From assembly GCA_024280015.1 (NCBI GenBank), contig JAJRQY010000157.1:62001-126000 (forward strand): a DNA stretch of 64,000 nucleotides. The letters are read 5' to 3'. The notes beneath the pieces were generated by a model. The model was not told the origin of the DNA. It saw nothing but the letters and a program-made list of their open reading frames with translations, and did no database searches. Positions within the stretch are counted from its first letter, which is position 1; every line of letters begins with the position of its first letter. A program made the position numbers and the translations under genes. This DNA is from Actinomycetes bacterium. Its GTDB lineage: Bacteria > Actinomycetota > Acidimicrobiia > Acidimicrobiales > SZUA-35. Below, one piece after another: positions 46,025 to 54,066 of this stretch.

Positions 46025-46789
46025 CTAGCAGCGCCGGGCGATCAGATGGAACTGAGAGGCCACCCAGCGATAGGGGTCTCGACGGCCTGCTTGTTCCTCG
46101 GCATCCAACAGGGCCAGAAGGTCTTCGGCCTCTGCAATAGTCATGGAACTTGGAATGCCGTCATTGAAGACTCGGACCCCATACCACTGCGAGGTCTCGA
46201 AGCCACAGGTATTCAGGGTTGCCTCGATGTCTTCGAGCCGGTCAGCCCTGGCTTCAACCCCAAGACCATTCACATAGGTGTCGGTATCAAAGGCCTTCGT
46301 TGCTTGGGACCACTGACGACGAAGGCCCGGCCGCATGGCCAAGGCGTGAGCGTTGCGGAACGTGAGAGACAAGAGCCCACCAGCAGCGACCCGTCGGCAG
46401 AGCGACGCTACAAACTCATCACGGTCTTCGACATACATCAAGATGCCGTGGGCACAGACCACATCAAAGCTGTCTGATTGCGAGAGGAGGGAGTCCGAGT
46501 CCAGGTCGTGAAGATCACCTTCTCGCAGATCAATGGCCAAGCCTCGATCCTCTGCATCCGCTCGGCACAGGTCCAGAAGCGCTGTCGAACGGTCCAAACC
46601 GGTGACTTGACAACCTCGTTCAGCCAATCGCAAGGCTTGAGTCCCTTGGCCACAGCCAACATCCAGAACCGAACTATTTGCCGCCACATGTTCGTTGACT
46701 TGTCTGGCGATAAGTTCTTGTCGGATCACGTTGCGCAAGTTCCCAAGACCCTTGATCCAGTTCTCTTCCACGGTCTCAAAACTGCCCAT
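46025..46789 (-). CDS. SAM-dependent methyltransferase, CmoM-like
   Basis: The 254-residue protein has the class I SAM motif VLDVGCGQGTQALRLAERG, followed by VTGLDRS, REGDLHDL and DVVCAHGILMYVEDRD. The C-terminal YGVRVFNDGIPSSM resembles the GIRVF(N/H)D region of CmoM, which methylates the cmo5U wobble uridine of tRNA. The frame is open 14 codons upstream; MGSFETVEENW is preferred. Confidence 0.78.
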   Translation of the reverse strand: MGSFETVEENWIKGLGNLRNVIRQELIARQVNEHVAANSSVLDVGCGQGTQALRLAERGCQVTGLDRSTALLDLCRADAEDRGLAIDLREGDLHDLDSDSLLSQSDSFDVVCAHGILMYVEDRDEFVASLCRRVAAGGLLSLTFRNAHALAMRPGLRRQWSQATKAFDTDTYVNGLGVEARADRLEDIEATLNTCGFETSQWYGVRVFNDGIPSSMTIAEAEDLLALLDAEEQAGRRDPYRWVASQFHLIARRC

Positions 46790-46858
46790 GCCGCTACCTC
46801 TGAGTCTTCGATGGGGAATGTGTAGAACCAAATCCTAGATCTCGGTCAAGTCATGCGG

Positions 46859-47338
46859 TCACTCGACCCGCATGGTGACCTGGGCTTGAAGCGAAACGTC
46901 TCCGACGAGCCAACCAACTAGCGGCACATCGGTTGGAGATTGGTAGGTCACCGTCGCCGTGGCTGAGTCACCAGTCGAACTCCCCCCAGTAAGACTGACA
47001 CTCATCCGACCCGACTCAAGGTTGGATCCCCCGAAAGCTCCGGCTCGAGCTGCCGCCTGAGTCGGATCAACCGCTGCCGCCCTCGCCGCTTCTCGAGCTG
47101 AATGGTTCACCAGTAAGAAATCCTTGGCAACCAATCCAGCCTGGATCACCATCAGGGCAAACAGAACGGCAAGGGGAAGAGTCAGCGCCAGTTCGACCGT
47201 GGCCTGGCCTCGCTCGGTCCAACGCGCTTCGGACTGATTTCCCGCGGCTTGACGTCCCTTGTTCTGACGCCTCACCTCAGCGAATCGCCCCAGCGCGGTG
47301 GCCCAAGCAGTCTGAGCGCTGCTCTCCCCCCGACTCAT
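46859..47338 (-). CDS. TadE-like pilus-assembly protein
   Basis: The 159-residue protein has a basic N-terminus and the TadE motif RGQATVELALTLPLAVLFALMVIQAG (core GQATVELALTLP), in which Glu follows the presumed processing region. HSAREAARAAAVDP and a beta-rich exterior domain follow. TadE proteins are pseudopilins of the Tad machine. The ATG overlaps the DUF4244 stop by one base (TGATG). Confidence 0.88.
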   Translation of the reverse strand: MSRGESSAQTAWATALGRFAEVRRQNKGRQAAGNQSEARWTERGQATVELALTLPLAVLFALMVIQAGLVAKDFLLVNHSAREAARAAAVDPTQAAARAGAFGGSNLESGRMSVSLTGGSSTGDSATATVTYQSPTDVPLVGWLVGDVSLQAQVTMRVE

Positions 47339-47544
47339 CAGCCGACCCGCCCGATCACCGAATCAAGCACGGTGTTGAGCAGATCAGAGATCTTGCCCGT
47401 ACTTGCAGCCCAGGCCAGAACAAGTCCGGCAATCGTTGCTGCCCCGACAATGACAAGGGCGTACTCCGCCGTTGCTTGACCAGCCTCACTGGACTGCCGA
47501 GCAGCATGGATTCGGGTGGACACTTGGGTATAGAGCATCAGCAT
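47338..47544 (-). CDS. DUF4244/Flp-like small pilin candidate
   Basis: The 68-residue protein starts MLMLYTQVSTRIHAARQSSEAG and carries GQATAEYALVIVGAATIAGLVLAW, a Flp/DUF4244-type processing site and hydrophobic helix. A short amphipathic tail follows. AAGGAG eight bases upstream supports ATG 47544, although the frame is open to 47721. In actinobacterial Tad loci this gene encodes the likely major pilin. Confidence 0.85.
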   Translation of the reverse strand: MLMLYTQVSTRIHAARQSSEAGQATAEYALVIVGAATIAGLVLAWAASTGKISDLLNTVLDSVIGRVG

Positions 47545-47584
47545 TCTGCTGTCTCCTTCTCTTGGTAACGCATGAATATTTGGG

Positions 47585-47641
47585 TGACAGCCGAGACTGT
47601 GAGGGACAGCCGAAGCTGCAAGTGACAGCCGAAGCTGTGAA
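47585..47641 (-). repeat. Three 19-bp tandem repeats forming UUCG hairpins
   Basis: Three adjacent 19-base units occupy the tadC-DUF4244 gap. In the operon RNA (minus strand) two units fold as ACAGC-UUCG-GCUGU or CAGC-UUCG-GCUG, the extra-stable cUUCGg tetraloop. The third, diverged unit gives ACAG-UCUCGG-CUGU. The opposite strand would not make UUCG loops, so the array is oriented with transcription. Confidence 0.85.
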
Positions 47642-47645
47642 TCGA

Positions 47646-48407
47646 CTAGGCCAGGAACCGGCCTGCGGCCACGATCACCAGCGGCAGCACCGCTCCAAGC
47701 AAGACGGCAGGCAAGAAGCAAACAACCAGTGGGAACAGGAGCTGGACGCTCAACTGCTTGGCCTTGGCTTCAGACGCTCTGCGCCGATTAGCGCCTGCCT
47801 CCTCCGCCAGGCGGACAAGCAGGCTGGCAATTGGAGCACCGTCCCGCTCAGTCGCAATCAAGGCACGAGCCAGAGGACGATACGGCTCACCAAGCTGATC
47901 AGGAAGACAATGCAGGACCGTGACCAACGACTGGCCGGCTTCTCTACTCGTCATCAGCTGTTGGAAGATTGGGCTTACCGTGTTGTCACCGCGTTTGGCC
48001 ACCATTCGTATTCCCGAAGAGATCGTTCCACCAGCACCGAGCACGACCGCTAGCAGATCCAGGGTTCCCGGGAGAGCAGCAAGTTTCTTGGTGGTCTGGC
48101 TCGCCCGGTCCACCCGAGCCCTCCATCGCGATCCTCCAGTTAGGGCGACAACTCCGACCACTGCCACCAGAGGATGCAGCAGCCAAGCCGCAATCCCGGC
48201 GCCCACCAACCAGAGGCCAGCTCGGTGGCTTCCAGCGAACCGACCACCAACCGAGGGAGACAAACCAGACCCTTGATGACCAGAAGTTGTATGCCCAGCG
48301 GCGGTGAGCAGGCTCAGTCTCTCCAGCCGTCTGGCACGTCCAGATGGTGCAAGAAGCAAGATGCAACTCCCACTTATCGCCGCCAGGGCCAGAGCAATCA
48401 CTGCCAC
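47646..48407 (-). CDS. TadC-like type II secretion F-domain protein
   Basis: The 253-residue inner-membrane protein has an N-terminal helix (VAVIALALAAISGSCILLL), a central cytoplasmic T2SF domain (LPGTLDLLAVVLGAGGTISSGIR, ARALIATERDGAPIASLL) and a C-terminal hydrophobic hairpin (LFPLVVCFLPAVLLGAVLPLV). With TadB it forms the platform for the TadA ATPase. The GTG at 48407 overlaps the tadB end by 10 bases. Confidence 0.82.
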   Translation of the reverse strand: MAVIALALAAISGSCILLLAPSGRARRLERLSLLTAAGHTTSGHQGSGLSPSVGGRFAGSHRAGLWLVGAGIAAWLLHPLVAVVGVVALTGGSRWRARVDRASQTTKKLAALPGTLDLLAVVLGAGGTISSGIRMVAKRGDNTVSPIFQQLMTSREAGQSLVTVLHCLPDQLGEPYRPLARALIATERDGAPIASLLVRLAEEAGANRRRASEAKAKQLSVQLLFPLVVCFLPAVLLGAVLPLVIVAAGRFLA

Positions 48408-49234
48408 ACCAGCTTCTGGATCCAGGTCCAGCCTGCGGCCACCAAGAGCAGGGAGCCAACAATGCAAACCGCTCCCAGCATCGAGGAGAAGTAGAACCGG
48501 GCAATCCGATGGTCAGCACCGGCAAGGAGTAGAGCAAACATCAGGGGCAGGCCAGCCAACACCGCAGCTGATGCCGTGGCCTGACTGGCTTGGGTACGGG
48601 TCTCCTCAAGCCCAGCCTGGTGGGCACGCAGCGTTTCGGACAGTCGTTCGATTGCTGGCCCAGCCGGGCCACCAGACTCGACAAGAACAACAACGGCTAT
48701 GGCCAATAGGCGAAGGGCCGGGGTGGTTTGCTTGCCTTGCTCAGCTTGAAGCATCCGCTCCAGAGCGACCTCCAGCCGTTCTCCAGCGGTGACGGCATCA
48801 GCAACGATGCGCAGTGTTGAGACCGTCTCACTACTGGACCGCTTCTCTTCTTCACCGCCTGAGGGGTGCTGGCAGCCCAGGGTAAATGCGGTAGCCAGAG
48901 AGTTTCCCGAGCGAAGTTCGAGAGCAATCTGATCGACGATAGCCAGCAGTTCTCGCTCGTTGTCCTGCGCCTGTTTTCGTCCCCGGGATGTTCGATACAA
49001 GCTCAGACACCCCGACCAGACCAAGGGGCCGGCAATGAGCAATGACGGACTGCGGACAACAAGCCCAATGCTGGCCAGGACCATCGGCCCAACGCGATTC
49101 ACACCCCAGAACAGCTCACCGGTCTGGAAGTGGAAAGGTTCAACTGGTCGAACCGACCGCTGATTGCCTGTCCCAGAGGTGAACGTCAAGAAGAATGCTG
49201 TGGCCGCCAACAGAGCGAGAACAACAGGCATCAT
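48398..49234 (-). CDS. TadB-like type II secretion F-domain protein
   Basis: The 278-residue protein has N-terminal helices, a T2SF domain (LLAIVDQIALELRSGNSLATAF, VESGGPAGPAIERLSETLRA) and C-terminal helices. It overlaps tadA by four bases and tadC by ten, indicating a tightly coupled operon. Confidence 0.85.
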   Translation of the reverse strand: MMPVVLALLAATAFFLTFTSGTGNQRSVRPVEPFHFQTGELFWGVNRVGPMVLASIGLVVRSPSLLIAGPLVWSGCLSLYRTSRGRKQAQDNERELLAIVDQIALELRSGNSLATAFTLGCQHPSGGEEEKRSSSETVSTLRIVADAVTAGERLEVALERMLQAEQGKQTTPALRLLAIAVVVLVESGGPAGPAIERLSETLRAHQAGLEETRTQASQATASAAVLAGLPLMFALLLAGADHRIARFYFSSMLGAVCIVGSLLLVAAGWTWIQKLVWQ

Positions 49235-50304
49235 TGGCTGGACCAGATGGTGTGTGCTCGTGGTCGCTCACCCATCTGAACCGCAGCAACCGACGACACC
49301 TGACGCACCCCGTCTTGGCCACGAACCAGATGCACGATCACATCGATGGCCGACCCAATCTGATCCCTGATTGCCGACATTGGTAGATCAACTCCACCCA
49401 AGAGGCACAGGGTTTCCAGCCGACGAAGACCCGATTCGGGGTCATTGGCATGGCAAGTGGTTAGCGATCCGTCATGCCCCGTGTTGAGTGCTAACAAGAG
49501 ATCCAGTGCTTCGCCACCTCGTACCTCGCCAACTACGAGGCGGTCGGGCCGCATTCGCAACGCATTGCGAACCAGTTGACGCAGGGTGACTTCGCCAACA
49601 CCTTCACTATTTGGTGGCCGGGCCTCCAGCCGGATGATATGCCTGCCCGGAAAGCGAAGCTCGGAGGTGTCTTCGACGACGATGATGCGCTCATCGAGAT
49701 TGATGAGGCCACCGAGCCCATTCAGCAATGTTGTCTTTCCGGTACCCGTGCCGCCGACGACCAGGATGGTGGCCCGTTGGCTGACAAGCTCAACCAACAT
49801 CTGGATGACCTCCTCCGGACCAAAGGCTTCGAGGGCGATCGGTTTGGCCGAGAACCGACGGATGGTGATGACTGGTCCATCGATGGCTAGAGGAGGAACC
49901 ACGACATTGACTCGGCTCCCATCAGGAAGGCGGGCATCGACCATCGGACTGGTTCTGTCGACTCGCAACCCAAGGGGATCAAGGATTCGCTCCACCAGCA
50001 ACCAGATGTCGTCAGAGGTCACGACAGTCGATGTCGAGCACACGCCATCCACAGAATCAACCCAGACAGGCCCCGGCCCGTTGATCATGACTTCGGTAAC
50101 GTCGCTCCTTTCCAGAAGCCCGGCAATGGCTCCGTAACCGTTGGCACGTGCCAACGCTCGGTCGACGCTTTGGGCTACTGACCCGCCGTCCAACAAGGGT
50201 TCATCGTGACGAACCCATTCGATCAGCTCATTGCGGTCACTTGTTGGGGCGCCAGCCAGTCGGTGGATGAGACGATGAACGAGTTCATCGGCGTGCGAAC
50301 TCAC
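49231..50304 (-). CDS. TadA/CpaF-type secretion ATPase
   Basis: The 357-residue ATPase powers pilus assembly. It has GGTGTGKTTLLNGLGG (Walker A), an Asp box (IIVVEDTSELRF), Walker B VVGEVRGGEALDLLLAL and a His box (GHDGSLTTCHAND). Length and motifs match TadA/CpaF. It overlaps tadB and the upstream TadZ-like gene by four bases each. Confidence 0.94.
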   Translation of the reverse strand: MSSHADELVHRLIHRLAGAPTSDRNELIEWVRHDEPLLDGGSVAQSVDRALARANGYGAIAGLLERSDVTEVMINGPGPVWVDSVDGVCSTSTVVTSDDIWLLVERILDPLGLRVDRTSPMVDARLPDGSRVNVVVPPLAIDGPVITIRRFSAKPIALEAFGPEEVIQMLVELVSQRATILVVGGTGTGKTTLLNGLGGLINLDERIIVVEDTSELRFPGRHIIRLEARPPNSEGVGEVTLRQLVRNALRMRPDRLVVGEVRGGEALDLLLALNTGHDGSLTTCHANDPESGLRRLETLCLLGGVDLPMSAIRDQIGSAIDVIVHLVRGQDGVRQVSSVAAVQMGERPRAHTIWSSQ

Positions 50305-50930
50305 AAGACCACCTTCAACTTGTTGAGCGATCGAGGCAGGCGGGACTCCAGCAATCCGGCATCAACTGCCCGAGCCACGGCAGGGTCCCAGGGGATCGAG
50401 GCGGTGACCGGAGTATCAAGGGCAGCAGCAACGTCGGCTCGACGAAGGACTCGGCCGGGCTCAACCACGAGCACCACATCGTCGGGAGGGGGACCGCACT
50501 GGGCTCGACGCAAGGCGATGTAGCAAGCTCGTGTTACCAGGACTGAACGCTCAGCTGCATTCAGTAGAGCGACGGCGGTGATCGACGATGTTCCAATGTC
50601 GACCACAACCCGTCGGCCTTCCGACGCAAGCAATCTGGCTAGGAGGCGAAAACGATCCGTTGTTCCCGCGGGATGACATTCACCGGTTGGCAACAAGGAA
50701 AGGCGATCCGAGACACTGATCTCCAACCGATGAAGAGCATCGGCCGGGGGCTGCTCAGATCGAAACCAGTCAGCGAGGCCGGGTCCGGCGGCATCAACAC
50801 CAAGGATTGCCGGCAGGTCACCGTTGAGGTCGACCAGCAGGGTTGGGTGTTGTTGGGCGCTGAGAACAGCGGATGCGGCCGAGACAACAGAGCAGCCGAC
50901 GCCACCCTTGGCCGTAAAATAGCAAAGCAC
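50301..50930 (-). CDS. TadZ/CpaE-like MinD-family protein with altered P-loop
   Basis: The 209-residue protein has the ParA/MinD opening FTAKGGVGCSVVSAASAVL, in which the expected GKT/S lysine is cysteine. LLVDLNGDLP and VVVDIGTSS follow. TadZ proteins localise the pilus machine and often have atypical Walker A motifs. The GTG start follows GGAGG by six bases. It is the first gene of the six-gene Tad operon. Confidence 0.8.
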   Translation of the reverse strand: MLCYFTAKGGVGCSVVSAASAVLSAQQHPTLLVDLNGDLPAILGVDAAGPGLADWFRSEQPPADALHRLEISVSDRLSLLPTGECHPAGTTDRFRLLARLLASEGRRVVVDIGTSSITAVALLNAAERSVLVTRACYIALRRAQCGPPPDDVVLVVEPGRVLRRADVAAALDTPVTASIPWDPAVARAVDAGLLESRLPRSLNKLKVVL

Positions 50931-51315
50931 GAGATGCCTCCAGAAAACCTGAATCAGGAACGGAGGGGGAAGAAACGCTTAGGAGGAAGTCCGCTTGCGA
51001 GCCGGTGACCGCATGCCCAATCAGGTGGATCGTGGCAGGCTCCGGGGAAGGGGGCGCTGGCATCACACTAGGGGGACTGTTGTGTTTTTGCGCCAACTAG
51101 TTTTCTGAAACTTGACTCCTAGAGTCGCAGCTGCAGTGTCTCGGTATGGGATTCAAGGACTCGCGGCTGTCAAGTATCCAACTCTGGGCGGTGCCATCGA
51201 GCTGGCGGGAAGTGACGACGAGTACATCGCAGTCGGCATCGTCCTTATCGACTTCCCCGATCAACTGACCCCACGAGAGATCTGCTGGCGTCAGCGGCGA
51301 GATACATTTACCGGT
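50931..51315. other. Gene-poor stretch between Tad operon and tRNA-Sec
   Basis: Overlapping reading frames of 80-110 codons occur on both strands, but they also run through the tRNA and show no recognisable domain. The Tad promoter probably lies at the left end. I see no other supported feature. Confidence 0.5.
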
Positions 51316-51411
51316 GGAGGTGTCCGAGTACCTGGTGGGCTCCCCCGCCTTCAAAGCGGGTGTGCGGTGTGATCCATCGCAGGCGGGTTCGATTCCCGTC
51401 CACCTCCGCCA
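51316..51411 (+). tRNA. selC: tRNA-Sec (selenocysteine, anticodon TCA)
   Basis: The 96-base RNA, with encoded CCA, has acceptor GGAGGTG/CACCTCC and a long acceptor-T stack. The anticodon stem CCCGC/GCGGG encloses loop CTTCAAA, giving anticodon TCA. The extended variable arm contains TGCG...CGCA, and the T-arm CGGG-TTCGATT-CCCG is complete. The long variable arm and UCA anticodon identify selenocysteine tRNA. No selA, selB, selD or in-frame-TGA selenoprotein gene was found in this window, so the decoding machinery must lie elsewhere. Confidence 0.95.
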
Positions 51412-51447
51412 AATATCTTTCGCCATCAAATCAGCGGAAGTATTGGC

Positions 51448-51810
51448 CTAGGGCAGTCCAAGTGCTGCTCCAGCCAGGATGAACAAGCCAACGCCAGCCA
51501 CGACGATGCCGACAATCAAAACCGTTCCGACTCCGGCCAGGAAGCGACCCTGGAAAAACGATGGTCGAAGGGGGCTCTGTGTTCGAACGATGTCCCGGAG
51601 GCGGACTTGCCACAGGGTGCAGGCTCGACGGTAGGTATATGCACTTGCTGTGCCCGCCAAACCTCCACTCAGTAGCAGCGCCGACCCAACGATCATCGGT
51701 GATGACCGGTTCGGCGATGCCAAGGCGGGTGGGATGATCACGGGGATCACGACCCCAAGTAACAGCCATCTAAGAACCAGCTTTAGTTCGTCCTTTGTTC
51801 CGGTTCTCAT
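51448..51810 (-). CDS. Small polytopic membrane protein
   Basis: The 120-residue protein has three hydrophobic segments (VLRWLLLGVVIPVIIPPAL, MIVGSALLLSGGLAGTASAY, FLAGVGTVLIVGIVVAGVGLF). This makes it more credible than the alternative frame at 51431-51769. I do not recognise a family. It is downstream of the MocR gene on the same strand by 100 bases. Confidence 0.6.
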   Translation of the reverse strand: MRTGTKDELKLVLRWLLLGVVIPVIIPPALASPNRSSPMIVGSALLLSGGLAGTASAYTYRRACTLWQVRLRDIVRTQSPLRPSFFQGRFLAGVGTVLIVGIVVAGVGLFILAGAALGLP

Positions 51811-51910
51811 TGGGACGGACCCTAGGACAGCAACGTTTCCTCCCCGTTAACCAGTCCAAGGTGAGCGGTTGTTCATGTCGGACAAGGCTTGCTACTGCTA
51901 GGTGCTGGAC

Positions 51911-53230
51911 CTAGATGGTGCGGGAGTGAGAAATGCCTCCTCGTGTGGAGTGAACCAGGACGTCGGCCAGCAGGTCAACTACCTCATCAATCTGGTTGTT
52001 GGACAGGGCGGAGATTGTGACCCGAACTGCTGGGGCCGAGGCAATTCGGTACCCACTGGCGCCGCGGATGGCATAACCCCTGTCCCGAAGAGCCACAATC
52101 GCTGGCTCTTCCTCAGCAACCGCTATCCATACTTGGAATCCCGACGTCGCCCTCGACGCGATCCCTTCCTTGGCCAAACCATCGACCAGGCGGTTGCGAC
52201 GACTGGTATAGGTGGCAGCGGCCGCCTCCATCTTTTTCTGAGCTACGGGGTCCGACAGCAGGCTGGCGACGATTCGTTGCAAGAAGTGGCTGACCCAACC
52301 ACACCCCATCTGCATTCGTCCCTCGATCCGGTCCAGGGTTTGCTCATCACCAACTACTAGGGCCAGCCGATAGTCAGGTCCTAGGCTCTTGGCCACTGAC
52401 CGAACCACTACCCAGCGCGGGCGGTCGTGATTCATATAGTGCACGGGCACACCAGCGACTGGTCCAGCGTGATCATCCTCGACCACTAGAACACTTGGAT
52501 GGGCAGCAAGGACCGTCCGCAGTTCTTCTGCCCGATCGGCATCAAAGGCCGCACCGGTGGGATTCTGGGCTCGCGGGGTGAGCACCACCACGGACACGCC
52601 GAGTTCCAGCGCACCGCAAAGTGCGGCTGGCGTTACTCCACGTTCGTCAAGTTGCATGGGTACGGCAACAAGTCCAAGGGCAGCCACTATCTGATGTACC
52701 GGCGCGTGGCCAGGGTCTTCCACCCCAATCCGGTCACCGACCGAGCAATGCGCACCGAGGATCCGTTCGATGGCATCCATCGCTCCAGAAGCAACGGTGA
52801 GTCGCTTCACCTTCAGTCCGTCCTTAGACAGCCAACGGGATCCAGCTTCAATGAGTTCATCAACCACCATGGCATTGCCGTAGCGTCCTCCCAGTTTGGC
52901 TGCAGCGGCAAGCATCTTGGTACTAACAGGAGGAAGGAGGGAATCGTCGGGGTTGCCCGAGGCGGCATCAATCAGATCATCGGGCATGGGGAAATAGGGA
53001 CTGGCCAGCACCGTCGTGCGGGCGGCGACAATGGTCCCCTGCCGACCACGTCCAACAACCACGCCTCGCTCGCGCAAACGCCTATAGGCCGCAGCAACGG
53101 TGTTTGGGGCCACGCCCAGTTCAGCGGCCAAAGCCCGAACTGCTGCCAGCTTGGCTCCTGGCTTCAGATTGCCACTGGCCACGCGTCTCTCGACGTCACT
53201 AACAATTTCATTCGCCGTCCATTTCGACAT
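51911..53230 (-). CDS. MocR-family regulator (GntR HTH plus aminotransferase domain)
   Basis: The 439-residue protein has a GntR winged helix (LAAVRALAAELGVAPNTVAAAYRRLRERG region, residues about 25-60). A fold-type I aminotransferase domain follows with PRAQNPTGAAF, VVEDDHAG and the probable PLP lysine in SVAKSLGPDYRLALV. MocR proteins sense PLP or amino compounds and often control vitamin B6 or amino acid genes. It is divergent by only 19 bases from a PNPOx-like flavoprotein. Confidence 0.92.
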   Translation of the reverse strand: MSKWTANEIVSDVERRVASGNLKPGAKLAAVRALAAELGVAPNTVAAAYRRLRERGVVVGRGRQGTIVAARTTVLASPYFPMPDDLIDAASGNPDDSLLPPVSTKMLAAAAKLGGRYGNAMVVDELIEAGSRWLSKDGLKVKRLTVASGAMDAIERILGAHCSVGDRIGVEDPGHAPVHQIVAALGLVAVPMQLDERGVTPAALCGALELGVSVVVLTPRAQNPTGAAFDADRAEELRTVLAAHPSVLVVEDDHAGPVAGVPVHYMNHDRPRWVVVRSVAKSLGPDYRLALVVGDEQTLDRIEGRMQMGCGWVSHFLQRIVASLLSDPVAQKKMEAAAATYTSRRNRLVDGLAKEGIASRATSGFQVWIAVAEEEPAIVALRDRGYAIRGASGYRIASAPAVRVTISALSNNQIDEVVDLLADVLVHSTRGGISHSRTI

Positions 53231-53238
53231 TGTGTTAT

Positions 53239-53268
53239 TGTATCAGTATATGACTAGTAATGTATCAG
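53239..53268. promoter_or_regulatory. Direct repeats TGTATCAG at the MocR divergent promoter
   Basis: Two copies of TGTATCAG (53239-53246 and 53261-53268) are 22 bases apart, two helical turns on one face. They span the divergent gap and the first codons of the flavoprotein gene. MocR regulators such as GabR and PdxR bind direct repeats, so this is a candidate operator. Confidence 0.55.
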
Positions 53269-53963
53269 AACAATTAGGATTAGACGATGCAGTGTTGGGC
53301 CATCCCCCGTCCGAAGCCGTCAGGATCAAGCGGGGCTTGAATCGGGCAAGCTACGAACAAACCATCGTGCACGAGATTCTCGACTCGGGCTGGCTGGCCC
53401 ACGTTGGAACGGTCCGCGACGGCCTGCCGGTGGTCATCCCCATGTTCTATGTGCGTGACGGTGACTCGATCCTCATCCACGGCGCACCTGCCAGTGGTGT
53501 GATCCGGCGAGGCAAGGGCCTCGACGTTTGCATCACGGTGACCTACCTGGACGGCTTTGTCCTCGCCCGGTCCTCCTTCCACCATTCGGTGAACTACCGG
53601 TCGGTCGTCATTATCGGTGAAGCCGAGCTGCTCACCGATCCAGTGGAGAAAGAAGCTGCTCTGGACCTGTTCGTGGAGAACTTGGTGCCTGGACGCATGG
53701 CCCAGCTACGTCCGACGAACAACAAGGAACTGACGGGAACCTCGGTCCTTCGCGTCTCGTTGGAGCAGGCTTCGGCCAAGGTCCGAACCGGTGGCCCAAT
53801 CGATGACGAAGAGGACTATGACTTCGATGTGTGGGCTGGCGAAGTGCCGTTAACCGAAACAGTCGGGCAAGCCATTGCTGACCCACGATTGAAAGCCGGT
53901 ATCAACTTCCCCGAGAATCTACGAGCCATGACCGGGTTCGACTCGGCGGTCGATGGCGGCTGA
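53250..53963 (+). CDS. Pyridoxamine 5'-phosphate oxidase-family flavin-binding protein
   Basis: The 237-residue protein has the split-barrel flavin-binding pattern of the NimA/PNPOx-like group: GWLAHVGTVRDGLPVVIPMFYVRDG, SILIHGAPASG, and SVVIIGEAELLTD. The ATG at 53250 starts MTSNVSEQLGLDD; the frame continues upstream only into the MocR gene. Divergence from a MocR regulator suggests control by PLP or an amine. The substrate is unknown. Confidence 0.88.
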   Translation: MTSNVSEQLGLDDAVLGHPPSEAVRIKRGLNRASYEQTIVHEILDSGWLAHVGTVRDGLPVVIPMFYVRDGDSILIHGAPASGVIRRGKGLDVCITVTYLDGFVLARSSFHHSVNYRSVVIIGEAELLTDPVEKEAALDLFVENLVPGRMAQLRPTNNKELTGTSVLRVSLEQASAKVRTGGPIDDEEDYDFDVWAGEVPLTETVGQAIADPRLKAGINFPENLRAMTGFDSAVDGG

Positions 53964-54066
53964 GTGGTTCGGCCTGACGCAGGCGAGTCGTTGGAATGGG
54001 CCAAACCTGTGGATTGTGACCTGTTGGTTGGTCACAAAGTTGACCCATATTTGAATTCTTGACGAC

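Noticed and set aside
51097..51429. Overlapping frames on both strands across tRNA-Sec
   Set aside because: They read through a structural RNA and show no domain or ribosome-binding site.
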